From Pelagibacteraceae bacterium (GTDB lineage: Bacteria > Pseudomonadota > Alphaproteobacteria > Pelagibacterales > Pelagibacteraceae): DNA of 64,000 nt. This document shows positions 20,503 through 30,282 of this stretch, in pieces. The notes under the pieces are model-generated. The model saw only the letters and a program-made list of their open reading frames with translations, was not told where the DNA came from and did not search any database. Numbering within the stretch: the stretch's first letter is position 1; each line of letters opens with the position of its first letter. The stretch is taken from the NCBI GenBank assembly GCA_018402735.1, contig JAGYIF010000003.1, positions 1 through 64,000 of the forward strand, written 5' to 3'. Made by a program: the position numbers and the translations under genes.

Positions 20503-21176
20503 ATCAAATTTAAAGATATCAATAACTTTTCAGCTGCAGATTGTTCTGCTTTTTGTTTTGAGGCACCCTCGCCAACGAAAGTTTTACTATTAGGTATTTT
20601 GACTGAAACTTTAAATATAGGCTTGTGTGAAGGGCCTTGATGAGAAAGACTTTTATAAACTGGTAACTCTTTATATTTTTTTAGCGAAAATTCCTGAAGT
20701 TTTGTTTTTCCATCAATTTCAATATTAATTGATCTTTTAAAGTTATCTTTCCATAATTTTAAAACAAACTTACTAGCTTCCTCAAAACCATGATCTAGGT
20801 AAAATGCGCCAATAAGACTCTCGCACAAATCACCGAAAATTTTCCCATGCCCAATTTTATTTTTTTTTTGCGAACCACTTAATAGTATATATTTTCCTAA
20901 ATTTAAATTTTCAACAATCCGGGCACAAACTTTTTTATTCACTAGAGAAGCTAATTTCTTATCCAAAACACCTTCTTCATCTAATGGATATAATCGGGAA
21001 AGTTCTGTTGCTATTACAAGACCTAAAACACGATCTCCTATAAATTCTAATCTTTCATTATTAGTTTCTGATAATTTTGAAATACTTTTATGAGTTAAGG
21101 CTTTTTCTAAAAGGTTAATATTTTTAAATTTTACACCTAATATTTTTTCAACTTTAAGTAAAATATTCTTATTCAT
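20499..21176 (-). CDS. rnc: Ribonuclease III
   Basis: NERLEFIGDRVLGLVIA, GDLCESLIGAFYLD, C-terminal dsRBD. Confidence 0.96.
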   Translation of the reverse strand: MNKNILLKVEKILGVKFKNINLLEKALTHKSISKLSETNNERLEFIGDRVLGLVIATELSRLYPLDEEGVLDKKLASLVNKKVCARIVENLNLGKYILLSGSQKKNKIGHGKIFGDLCESLIGAFYLDHGFEEASKFVLKLWKDNFKRSINIEIDGKTKLQEFSLKKYKELPVYKSLSHQGPSHKPIFKVSVKIPNSKTFVGEGASKQKAEQSAAEKLLISLNLI

Positions 21177-21904
21177 TAAATAAGTTTTTTAAAAATTCTA
21201 TTAAATCTTATAGACTCGTGCCATTTCCAAAAAGTAAATACATTTGCTATTTTTGTATCGTTTGAGAAAAATAAAAATTGCGCCTTACCTACTAGATTAT
21301 CCTTATGCACATAACCAACACTGGTTAAAAACCTGCTATCTTTTGAGCAATCTCTATTATCGCCAAGAAAAAAATAGTGGTCATTTGGAATTGTATAAAC
21401 GTCAGTATTTTTCATCGAATTTTGAGTTGCATAAAAAATATTATATGTTTTATTTTCGCTTACTTGTTCAGAAAATTCATTTACTTCCAATAATTGATCA
21501 CCGCAAAAAACTTCAGTTTTTTTTATAAAGTCTTTTTTTAATTTTTTATTATTTAAATAAAGATCACTATCTTTAAATTGAATTGTATCTCCAGGAATTC
21601 CTATTAATCTTTTTATATAGTCTGTTCTGTTATCGGATGGTGTCTTGAAAACAATAATATCACCTCTTTTAGGTTGTGAGAAAAAAATTCTATCAGGTAT
21701 AATTTTAATGCTAAATGGAAATGAATGTCTACTATATCCATAAGAAAATTTTGTAACAAAAAGTCTATCACCAACTAAAAGTGTTTTTTCCATAGATGAT
21801 GATGGAATATAAAATGGTTGAAGCAAAATAGATCTAATTATTACTGCTAAGAATAGTGCAACAATAATTGTTTTTAAATTATCAATAATTCTTTCCTTGA
21901 GCAT
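21176..21904 (-). CDS. lepB: Signal peptidase I
   Basis: PFYIPSSSMEKTLLVGDRLFVTKF, RGDIIVFKTP, YIKRLIGIPGD, FLGDNRDCSKDSR. Confidence 0.96.
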   Translation of the reverse strand: MLKERIIDNLKTIIVALFLAVIIRSILLQPFYIPSSSMEKTLLVGDRLFVTKFSYGYSRHSFPFSIKIIPDRIFFSQPKRGDIIVFKTPSDNRTDYIKRLIGIPGDTIQFKDSDLYLNNKKLKKDFIKKTEVFCGDQLLEVNEFSEQVSENKTYNIFYATQNSMKNTDVYTIPNDHYFFLGDNRDCSKDSRFLTSVGYVHKDNLVGKAQFLFFSNDTKIANVFTFWKWHESIRFNRIFKKLI

Positions 21905-21907
21905 GGC

Positions 21908-22273
21908 TTATTTACTTGCAATAACAAAAGCTACAGCCCAAGGATAGTCATCTGACATGCTTAAATTAAATTTCATTTTTTTTAATTTTTGCATCCTAGA
22001 TTGAATGTAAGGTTGCCCAGACTTTTTATTTAGTACTTCAAAATCCAAGAATGATAACTCCTCTCCTATACCTGTTCCTATTGATTTAGCAAAAGCTTCT
22101 TTAGCAGCAAATCGCATGGCTATTTTCGATGATATATTTAATTTAAAATCACGAATTAACGAAATTTCGTTACTCGTAAAAATTTTTTTTAAAAACATAG
22201 ATTTGTTTTGCTTAAGAATTTTTTCTACTCTTTTAATGTTAACAATATCAGTTCCTATACCGATAATTTTCAT
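21908..22273 (-). CDS. acpS: Holo-[acyl-carrier-protein] synthase
   Basis: GIGTDIVNIKRVEKIL, RFAAKEAFAKSIGTGIG. Confidence 0.95.
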   Translation of the reverse strand: MKIIGIGTDIVNIKRVEKILKQNKSMFLKKIFTSNEISLIRDFKLNISSKIAMRFAAKEAFAKSIGTGIGEELSFLDFEVLNKKSGQPYIQSRMQKLKKMKFNLSMSDDYPWAVAFVIASK

Positions 22274-22274
22274 A

Positions 22275-23006
22275 TTAATTTTTTATAATCTTAGATAATT
22301 TTTTTACCACATTGCTCAAACCATCAAAAACAGATTGGGATATTACAAAATGACCTATATTATACTCGGATATCTCTTTAATTGTTCTAATATTTTTAGT
22401 ACTTGTATAATTTAAACCATGTCCACAATGCACACCTAATTTATTCTTAAAAGCAAATCTTGCCGCTAATTTTATTTTATTAAATTCTGACTTAGACTTG
22501 TTTTTATCTTCATTATTTAAAAAATTACAATACGATCCAGTATGAATTTCTACATTATCTGCTTTTAATTTAATAGCTTGCTTAACCATTTTTATTTCAG
22601 GATCAATAAACAATGAAACTGATATATTGAATGACTTCAGTTTTGATATTGACTTTTTAAGTAATGGAAGATTATAAAATAAATTTAATCCACCTTCTGT
22701 AGTTAATTCTTTTCTTTTTTCTGGTACTAAGCAAACGAACTCTGGCTTAACTTTTATGGCAAAAGAAATCATTTTTTTTGTTAAAGCCATCTCAAGATTG
22801 AGTGGTTTATTTAATTTTTTTTTTAATAACAGGACATCGTTAGGTTTTATATGTCTTTGATCTTCTCTTAAATGAACGGTTATAGAATCTGCACCCGAAC
22901 TTAAAGAAACTAGTGCTGCTTTTAAAACAGAGGGAAAAGTATTACCTCTAATATTTCTAAGAGTTGCTACATGATCAATATTAATTCCTAATTTACGCTT
23001 AAGCAT
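22275..23006 (-). CDS. pdxJ: Pyridoxine 5'-phosphate synthase
   Basis: LGINIDHVATLRNIRG, ADSITVHLREDQRHI, VEIHTGSYC. Confidence 0.97.
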   Translation of the reverse strand: MLKRKLGINIDHVATLRNIRGNTFPSVLKAALVSLSSGADSITVHLREDQRHIKPNDVLLLKKKLNKPLNLEMALTKKMISFAIKVKPEFVCLVPEKRKELTTEGGLNLFYNLPLLKKSISKLKSFNISVSLFIDPEIKMVKQAIKLKADNVEIHTGSYCNFLNNEDKNKSKSEFNKIKLAARFAFKNKLGVHCGHGLNYTSTKNIRTIKEISEYNIGHFVISQSVFDGLSNVVKKLSKIIKN

Positions 23007-23008
23007 AA

Positions 23009-23593
23009 CTAAAATACCTCTCTACTTCCTGGCTTTATGGCTTTAATATTTTTTAGTTTTTCTGGTAAATTTTCTGGTGAGTAAGTGGGTATATCAAAAG
23101 AAATTTGTGAGATTATTTTGTTTTTTATTAATGATTTTCCAGAAGAGCGATCAATAATACATGCATATCCCGATACTTTAGTGCCGAGACTTTCAATAAC
23201 ATTTGCGCACTCTAAACTAGATTTTCCTGTTGTAATAACGTCTTCAACGATTAATATTTTTTTAATTTGATTTAAATTAAACCCTCTTCTTAAAGTAAAA
23301 ATACCATTTACTCTTTCAACAAAAATACTTGGTACATTAAGATGTCTTGAGACTTCATAACCAGCTAAAATCGCTCCAATAGCTGGAGATACAATTGCAT
23401 CAAATTCTAGTTCGGAGGTTTTGATTTTATCAGCGAGAGACTTACAAACAACCTCTGCTTTTTCTGGGAACATTAATAACTTGGCACACTGAACATATTT
23501 TTCACTTCTCAATCCAGAGGATAAAATAAAATGCCCTTCTAATAATGCCCCAGTTTCTTTTAGTAGTTTTGTTGTTTCAGTTTCAGTTAACAT
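23009..23593 (-). CDS. pyrE: Orotate phosphoribosyltransferase
   Basis: GHFILSSGLRSEKYVQCA, VEDVITTGKSSLECANVI. Confidence 0.95.
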   Translation of the reverse strand: MLTETETTKLLKETGALLEGHFILSSGLRSEKYVQCAKLLMFPEKAEVVCKSLADKIKTSELEFDAIVSPAIGAILAGYEVSRHLNVPSIFVERVNGIFTLRRGFNLNQIKKILIVEDVITTGKSSLECANVIESLGTKVSGYACIIDRSSGKSLIKNKIISQISFDIPTYSPENLPEKLKNIKAIKPGSREVF

Positions 23594-25292
23594 CTTTATT
23601 CATTTTTCTATTACGTATTATTTTGAAATTTAACGATCTTGCTTTTAATTCAGAAATTAAATTAGTAAAATCTTTTAAATTACTAATTTCAACATCAAAA
23701 ATAAAACTTAAAAAATCTTCTTTTTTATCTACAAGTTCTACGTTAAATATATTGCACTTGTTTTCTCCTATTAAACTGCAAATTTCCCCTAATGTTCCAG
23801 CCTTGTGGCTTAATAGTACCCAAATACTAGATTTATGAATCTTGGTTTCCTTGTTTGCTGGCATTTTGTCGTGCCAATACTTTCTAATAGCAGCCCGAGC
23901 TTTTCCAGTTTTGGCAAAAGCAAGCCAGTGTAATGAAGGTGATTTTTTTGTAGAGGTAATAATCTCTACCTGATCTCCATTAGCTAATTGAGTTTGTAAG
24001 GGATAATTTTTTCCGTTGATTTTTACTCCAATACAAGCGTCTCCAATATCTGAATGAACAGAGTAAGCAAAATCAATTGCTGAAGCATTAGATGGAAGTC
24101 TTATTACCGCTCCTTTTGGTGTAAAGCAAAAAACCTGGTCTTGAAAAAGTTGCATTTTTGTATACTCAAAATAATGCTCTGGGTTTTCACCGCTTTCAAG
24201 CAGCTCAACCAAATCTTGCAGCCAATTGTAAGTTTGTGTATCAGCGCTTGATTTTTCATTACTTTTGTAACTCCAGTGCGATGCAACTCCTCGCTCCGCA
24301 AAGTCATGCATCTTTTTAGTTCTTATTTGTATTTCAATTCTTTGTTTAAAAGGACCTATAAGGGTTGTATGCAGAGAGGAATAATTATTTGATTTTGGTG
24401 TAGAAATATAATCTTTAAATCTACCAGGAACCATCTTCCATTTTTGATGAAAAATTCCAAGAACTTTATAGCAATCATTTACATTCTCTAAAATAATCCT
24501 AAAACCTACAATATCTGTAATTTGCTCTAATGAAATTCTTTTAGAATTAATTTTTTTCCATATAGAAAAACAGGATTTTTCTCTTCCAGTAATGGTAGCA
24601 TCTATATTATTATCTATTAGTGCTTTTTGAAGTTCTTGAGATATTTTAGAAAAGAGTTTTTGAGTATTTGGATTTATACTCTCTAGTCGATCTAAAATTA
24701 ATTTTCTAGCATCAAAATTTAACACCTTAAAGGACAAGTCTTCAAGTTCATCTCTAATGTTGTGCATACCCATACGCTCTGCTAGCGGAGCGTAAATTTC
24801 CATTGTCTCTTTAGCAATTCTGTCTTTTCTTTCTTTTAAAGTGACTGCATCAATAGTTCTCATATTATGTAGACGATCTGCTAATTTAACGAGTAAAACT
24901 CTAATATCTTTAGATGTGGCTAAAATTAATTTTCTAAAATTTTCTGCTATAGTAAATTCCTTATTTGTATTCTCTAATCTAGATAATTTTGTAACACCCT
25001 CAACCAAATCTGCAATTTCGCTTCCAAATTTTTTTTTGACATCATTATATGTAGTGATTGTATCTTCAAGTGTATCGTGGAGTAGTGCAGTAGTTATTGT
25101 TGGTCCATCTAATTTTAATTCAGCTAAAATATTAGCTACAGCTATCGGATGGCTTATGTAGGGATCTCCAGAATCTCTTTTTTGTTGAGCATGGACTTTT
25201 TCAGCAAAACTATAAGCTTCCTTAAGTTTTTCAACGTCAACAAAATCATTATAGCCTTTGATTTTGCTAATTAATTGTTCCTGATTTAGCAT
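23583..25292 (-). CDS. RelA/SpoT-homologue (Rsh) (p)ppGpp synthetase/hydrolase, shortened regulatory region
   Basis: HD domain ALLHDTLEDT; synthetase VPGRFKDYISTPKSNNYSSLHTT; TGS FTPKGAVIRLPSNASAIDFAYSVHSDIG; ACT WVLLSHKAGTLGEIC; 569 aa. Confidence 0.95.
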   Translation of the reverse strand: MLNQEQLISKIKGYNDFVDVEKLKEAYSFAEKVHAQQKRDSGDPYISHPIAVANILAELKLDGPTITTALLHDTLEDTITTYNDVKKKFGSEIADLVEGVTKLSRLENTNKEFTIAENFRKLILATSKDIRVLLVKLADRLHNMRTIDAVTLKERKDRIAKETMEIYAPLAERMGMHNIRDELEDLSFKVLNFDARKLILDRLESINPNTQKLFSKISQELQKALIDNNIDATITGREKSCFSIWKKINSKRISLEQITDIVGFRIILENVNDCYKVLGIFHQKWKMVPGRFKDYISTPKSNNYSSLHTTLIGPFKQRIEIQIRTKKMHDFAERGVASHWSYKSNEKSSADTQTYNWLQDLVELLESGENPEHYFEYTKMQLFQDQVFCFTPKGAVIRLPSNASAIDFAYSVHSDIGDACIGVKINGKNYPLQTQLANGDQVEIITSTKKSPSLHWLAFAKTGKARAAIRKYWHDKMPANKETKIHKSSIWVLLSHKAGTLGEICSLIGENKCNIFNVELVDKKEDFLSFIFDVEISNLKDFTNLISELKARSLNFKIIRNRKMNKDVN

Positions 25293-25312
25293 AGCTAAAC
25301 TATATCAAATAA

Positions 25313-25816
25313 TCAGAGCTTAGTAATCTTATTGTCTCCAAAATTTCCGATTTTGGCTATTAATTTATCTATTTGTTTTCCTGAACTAGGATTTTTCCAT
25401 TTTGAATTTATTTCAAATAATGGCCCCAAAACAAATAGCCTGCTATCAATATTTGGATGTGGCAAATTTAATTCTATATTTTGGTAAGATGCATTAATGC
25501 ATCTTGATGAGTAATCAATAATATCAATATCTAGAGTTCTGGGATCATTTTTTATCATACGTTTCCGACCAAATTTTTTTTCTACAGCCAGAATAATGTT
25601 CAACAATTTTCTTGGATTTGCACTAGTTTTTATCAATGCAACAGAATTTATAAATTCTGGATCCTTGGGGTTTGGATATGCTTTGCTTTTGTAAAATGAT
25701 GATTTTTTTATAATTTCAACTCCATGTTTTTCTAACTCACAATAGGATTTTTGTATAGTTGTTAACGAATTACCAAATCTTGATTTAAGATTTGAACCAA
25801 ATGCCAGATAAATCAT
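25313..25816 (-). CDS. folK: 2-amino-4-hydroxy-6-hydroxymethyldihydropteridine pyrophosphokinase
   Basis: IYLAFGSNLKSR, DPRTLDIDIIDY, LPHPNIDSRLFVLGPL. Confidence 0.93.
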   Translation of the reverse strand: MIYLAFGSNLKSRFGNSLTTIQKSYCELEKHGVEIIKKSSFYKSKAYPNPKDPEFINSVALIKTSANPRKLLNIILAVEKKFGRKRMIKNDPRTLDIDIIDYSSRCINASYQNIELNLPHPNIDSRLFVLGPLFEINSKWKNPSSGKQIDKLIAKIGNFGDNKITKL

Positions 25817-25824
25817 TTTATGTA

Positions 25825-26298
25825 TTAACTTGTTTTTCTAAAAATTCTTGATTTTTCACGATCCCAATCTCTATTTTTTTTCGTATTCCTTTTGTCGTAA
25901 TTTTTTTTTCCCTTAGCCAAAGCAATTTGTACTTTTGCAATACCCTTTTTATTAAAATAAATTTTTAAAGGAATTATGCTATAACCATCTCTATTAACTT
26001 TTCCAATAAATTTATTAATTTCTTTTTTTTTTAATAAAAGTTTTCTTAATCTTCTTGGATCGTGATTGTTATAACTAGATTGTGAATATAGAGGAATATA
26101 TGAATTAAATAAAAAAATTTCACCTTCTTGATCAACAGCATATGATTCTGCAATATTTGCTCTGCCTGATCTTAATGATTTAACTTCTGGTCCAAGCAAT
26201 TCTAAACCGGACTCTAAAATTTCTTCAAAAAAATAGTTAAAACTTGCTTTCCTGTTTTGACAAACAATGTTGTCTACAGATTTATTCTTTGTATTCAT
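25825..26298 (-). CDS. smpB: SsrA-binding protein
   Basis: [32 protein letters not shown]. Confidence 0.97.
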   Translation of the reverse strand: MNTKNKSVDNIVCQNRKASFNYFFEEILESGLELLGPEVKSLRSGRANIAESYAVDQEGEIFLFNSYIPLYSQSSYNNHDPRRLRKLLLKKKEINKFIGKVNRDGYSIIPLKIYFNKKGIAKVQIALAKGKKNYDKRNTKKNRDWDREKSRIFRKTS

Positions 26299-27171
26299 TT
26301 AAATAATAGATAACTGCTCTAAAACTTTTCTAATTTTTAATTTTGAATTCTCAGAAGCTGTTACAAGCGGTAATCTTACTTCCTCTCTCATTAGTTTTAG
26401 TATGTGCAATGAATATTTTGCTGGAACAGGATTACTTTCTACAAACATTACATTGTGCAAATCTATCAATTTATTGAAGAGATTTAAAGCTTCCATATCT
26501 TTTCCGCTTAACGATAAATTTTGAAAATCAGAGCATAGTTTAGGCGCAACATTAGATGAAACTGAAATGCAACCTGAACCACCTCTTTTATTAAATTCAT
26601 ATGCATTTTCGTCATTACCAGTAAGCATTAGAAAATCTTTTCCCATAGCTTTTAATTGCTCATCAACTCTATTCAAATCTCCAGTAGCATCTTTTACTCC
26701 TATAATATTTTTTAATTCAAATAGTCTGCTCATTGTTTCTACGCTCATATCGATGACGCATCTTCCAGGTATGTTGTAAATAATGATAGGAATTCCGCAG
26801 CTATCGTTTATCGCCTTGTAGTGTTGATACAAACCTTCCTGGGTAGGTTTATTATAATAAGGTGTAACAACTAATGCAGCGTCCACTTTAGCCTTTTCTG
26901 CATAGCGCGTTAATTCTATAGCTTCTTTAGTTGAATTAGAACCTGTACCGGCAATGACGGGAATTCTACCTTTAGAAATGCTTACTGTTACATCTATAAT
27001 TTTTTTATGTTCAGAAAAATCTAAAGTAGGAGATTCTCCAGTCGTACCACCTGGTACAAGCCCCGCTGTCCCGTTAGAAATTTGAAATTCAATGAATTTT
27101 TCAAAGCTAGATATGTCTAATTCGCCATCTTTAAATGGGGTGACCATGGCTGTAATAGATCCTTTAAACAT
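26299..27171 (-). CDS. dapA: 4-hydroxy-tetrahydrodipicolinate synthase
   Basis: GSITAMVTPF, GTTGESPTL, YYNKPTQEGLYQHY, NIPGRCVIDM. Confidence 0.98.
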   Translation of the reverse strand: MFKGSITAMVTPFKDGELDISSFEKFIEFQISNGTAGLVPGGTTGESPTLDFSEHKKIIDVTVSISKGRIPVIAGTGSNSTKEAIELTRYAEKAKVDAALVVTPYYNKPTQEGLYQHYKAINDSCGIPIIIYNIPGRCVIDMSVETMSRLFELKNIIGVKDATGDLNRVDEQLKAMGKDFLMLTGNDENAYEFNKRGGSGCISVSSNVAPKLCSDFQNLSLSGKDMEALNLFNKLIDLHNVMFVESNPVPAKYSLHILKLMREEVRLPLVTASENSKLKIRKVLEQLSII

Positions 27172-27216
27172 AATAACTAATTGTGTAATTAATTTAAATA
27201 TAACATAAAAAAAAAT

Positions 27217-27234
27217 ATTAATAAGCTTATTAAT
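27217..27234. promoter_or_regulatory. 18-bp perfect palindrome overlapping the slt start codon
   Basis: ATTAATAAG|CTTATTAAT in the dapA/slt divergent intergenic region. Confidence 0.3.
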
Positions 27235-29515
27235 GAAAGAAATTCATAAAATATTACTAATCGCTATATTATTAATACTAACAACTGATATTAGTTATTC
27301 AAAATTAATTTCTCCAAAAGAAAAGCCATTACAGTTTCAAACATTAGAAAATGACGAGAAAATTATTGAAAAAAAAATTATAAAAGAAAAAAAAATAGTC
27401 AATAATACAAAAGAAATAGTAACTAAAATTACCGATGAACCTAAAAAAATTGAAAAAATTTCTTCTGTTGAGGATTTAAAAAATAATGATTCAAGACCTA
27501 TAGAGAATAATAATAAAATCCCCGAAAATGAAAATAAAGTCGTAGAACAAATTATTCCTCCTTCAAAACCATTACTATTCAGTAAAAATAATGACAAACA
27601 ATTATCTTCTGTTCTCAACTTAAAAGATTTTGAAATTGCAAAAAAAACTTTTGCTCATATAAAAAATAGATCTTGGAAATCAGCTTTTGAGACAGCCAAA
27701 CGCTCTTCAGATAAATTATTGTTAAAAACTGCTAGGTGGATTTATTTGAAAGAGCCCACTAATAGTGCAAGTTTTTATGATTATGTTGAATTTTTAGAAA
27801 ATAATAAAGATTGGCCGAGAATTAACAGATTAAGATATTTAGCCGAACATAGAATAGATTATAAAAATGTTGCGCCAAATGATGTTGTTAATTTTTTTGC
27901 AAACATATCCCCTACAAGTGGATATGGTACTTTAAAATTAGGAGAGGCATATTTAATTAAAGGGGACATAACAAAAGGAATTCCTCTGATCAAAGAGGGT
28001 TTTAAAAATGCATCATTAGATCAAAATGATTTAAAATACATTTCAAGTAAGTTTAAAGATATACTTGGTCCTGAAGATTTTATTGAAAGGGCTAATTTTA
28101 TGGCCTGGGAACAAGAGTATTGGGAACTCAATAGAACTATTCCATATTTACCAAAGGATTATAAAGAATTGTATCATGCACGTTTTTCTCTAATGACAAG
28201 ATCCTATGGTGTGGATAGTGCAATTTCTAAGGTTCCAGCAAAGTTCATAGATGATGTTGGCTTGCAATTTGACAGAATGAAATGGAGAAGAAAAAGAGGA
28301 AGACATGATTCTGCATTAGAAATAATTGAAAAATTTTCGGCTAAGCCTGATCTTTTGGTTAAGCCGGAGCTGTGGATGAAAGAGAAATTTATCATAGCAA
28401 GAAAAAATATTGACGAAAAAAAATATAAAGAAGCGTACGAGCTATTTATAAATCATGGAATTACAAATAAGGAAGATTTAGTTGATGCTGAATGGAATGC
28501 TGGGTGGTTAGCTTTGACATTTTTAAACAAACCTAATGAAGCTGTTAATCATTTTAAAACTATGTATGAATCAGTTAGTTATCCGATAAGTAAGTCAAGA
28601 GGTGCATTTTGGATTGGAAAATCTTTTGACAAAATGAATAACAAAATTGAAGCTGAGAATTGGTATTCGATTGCCAGTAATTACAATACCACTTTTTATG
28701 GGCAGTTAGCGGCTACAAAAATTAATAAAAAAAATATTCAGGTTAAAAATGATTATTTATTAAATGAAGAAAATTATAATAGATTTTTAAAAAGTGAATT
28801 AGCAAGATCTATAATTCTTTTAGCAGAATTAGACCAAACCTCTCTAGCAAAAGATTTAATAAAACATTACGATGATAAAAGTTCAACTCCAGAATTAAGA
28901 ATGTTTTTAGGAACTCTATCTCAGACAATAAATAGACTCGATTATGCAATACAAATAGCAAAAGAAGCCTCGTATGAAGGTATTAATTTACTAGAACTAA
29001 ACTATCCAGTCATTGAAACACCAGAAATCGTTTCGGATACCAAAATTTTAGATCAATCCTTTATATTAGCCCTAATAAGACAAGAAAGTGAATTTGATGC
29101 TTCGGCAAATAGTCATGCGGGAGCAAGAGGTTTGATGCAAATTATGCCGGCAACAGGTAAGTTACTAGGCAAAAAAACTGGTCTTAGCTACAGCCCTGAA
29201 AAATTGACACAGAATGAATTTTTCAATCTACAGCTTGGTTCTTATTACCTAACAGATTTATTTAAAAATTTTGATAATAATATTTATTTAGCATTAGCAG
29301 CATATAATGCTGGTCCACAACGTGTAAATAGATGGATTGCAAAGTTTGGAGATCCTAGAAAAAAAGAAATAGACACTATTGATTTTATCGAACATATACC
29401 TTTTAGTGAAACAAGAAATTACGTTCAAAGAGTAATAGAAAATATAAACGTTTATAAATTCATACTTTCAAAAAAATCTGTTGAAAATAATATAGATAAA
29501 TTGTTGTATAACTAA
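27233..29515 (+). CDS. slt: Soluble lytic murein transglycosylase with Lys/Glu/Asn-rich N-terminal linker
   Basis: ALIRQESEFDASANSHAGARGLMQIMPATGK, LALAAYNAGPQRVNRW. Confidence 0.93.
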   Translation: MKEIHKILLIAILLILTTDISYSKLISPKEKPLQFQTLENDEKIIEKKIIKEKKIVNNTKEIVTKITDEPKKIEKISSVEDLKNNDSRPIENNNKIPENENKVVEQIIPPSKPLLFSKNNDKQLSSVLNLKDFEIAKKTFAHIKNRSWKSAFETAKRSSDKLLLKTARWIYLKEPTNSASFYDYVEFLENNKDWPRINRLRYLAEHRIDYKNVAPNDVVNFFANISPTSGYGTLKLGEAYLIKGDITKGIPLIKEGFKNASLDQNDLKYISSKFKDILGPEDFIERANFMAWEQEYWELNRTIPYLPKDYKELYHARFSLMTRSYGVDSAISKVPAKFIDDVGLQFDRMKWRRKRGRHDSALEIIEKFSAKPDLLVKPELWMKEKFIIARKNIDEKKYKEAYELFINHGITNKEDLVDAEWNAGWLALTFLNKPNEAVNHFKTMYESVSYPISKSRGAFWIGKSFDKMNNKIEAENWYSIASNYNTTFYGQLAATKINKKNIQVKNDYLLNEENYNRFLKSELARSIILLAELDQTSLAKDLIKHYDDKSSTPELRMFLGTLSQTINRLDYAIQIAKEASYEGINLLELNYPVIETPEIVSDTKILDQSFILALIRQESEFDASANSHAGARGLMQIMPATGKLLGKKTGLSYSPEKLTQNEFFNLQLGSYYLTDLFKNFDNNIYLALAAYNAGPQRVNRWIAKFGDPRKKEIDTIDFIEHIPFSETRNYVQRVIENINVYKFILSKKSVENNIDKLLYN

Positions 29516-29519
29516 GAAA

Positions 29520-29807
29520 CTATTCAAATTTTTGTTTAATTTCTTTTCTGGAATATTCAAATTTTTTTCTATGTTTAATAGATTTTTCTCTAACTCTTTT
29601 CCTCCATAATTTAAACGACGATGGAGATAAATTTGATCGCATTACTTTAATTACTTCCGATTCTGCTTTGCCTGTTTTTTCTCTTATTTCTTCAAAGGTA
29701 ATTCTATCAGCCCAAGCAGCCCAAATAATCCAATCTATTGATTGTTCATTTTTTGGTTCCGGATTTTTTGATTTAGTTACTGGACGATCAATTTTGTTTT
29801 TAAGCAT
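29520..29807 (-). CDS. DUF2805/TIGR03643-like small protein
   Basis: SIDWIIWAAWADRITFEEIREKTGKAESEVIKVMRSNLSPSSFKLWRKRV. Confidence 0.8.
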   Translation of the reverse strand: MLKNKIDRPVTKSKNPEPKNEQSIDWIIWAAWADRITFEEIREKTGKAESEVIKVMRSNLSPSSFKLWRKRVREKSIKHRKKFEYSRKEIKQKFE

Positions 29808-30282
29808 TTAAAGATTTTAGAAAATTTATCATTGTGCCGGCATCACTCACATCAAATTTTCCATTATCATCTTTAAAAACCTTCACAATTTCTTTATTAA
29901 CTACATACATAGAGTATCTAAAGGATCTCATTCCCATTCCGGCCTCAGATCTATCAGTAAGCATATCCATTCCTTTAGTAAAATCACCGTTACCATCAGG
30001 AATAAAGTTAACTTTTGCAATATTAAAATTATTTTTCCAGACGTTTTGAACAAAGGGATCGTTCATGCTTAAGCAAAACACACCATCAACTCCATGTTTA
30101 ATAATTTCATCATATCTCTCCTCATAGGATGGTAGGTGATAGTCTGAGCATGTTGGCGTAAAAGCTCCAGGTAGAGCAAAAATGACTATTTTTTTATTTG
30201 CAAAAATATCATTCGTATTTTTTGAAACATACTTGCCATCTATTCTATAGATAAAATTTACTTCAGGAACCTTGTTCACCAT
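29800..30282 (-). CDS. Peroxiredoxin (Prx5-type)
   Basis: IVIFALPGAFTPTCSDYHLPSYEERYDEI, DGVFCLSMNDPFVQNVW. Confidence 0.93.
   Translation of the reverse strand: MVNKVPEVNFIYRIDGKYVSKNTNDIFANKKIVIFALPGAFTPTCSDYHLPSYEERYDEIIKHGVDGVFCLSMNDPFVQNVWKNNFNIAKVNFIPDGNGDFTKGMDMLTDRSEAGMGMRSFRYSMYVVNKEIVKVFKDDNGKFDVSDAGTMINFLKSLNA

Noticed and set aside
27330-27600. Asn/Lys/Glu-rich N-terminal linker of Slt as a repeat or novel domain
   Set aside because: Looks like an ordinary disordered periplasmic linker with A-rich codons; no regular repeat unit.
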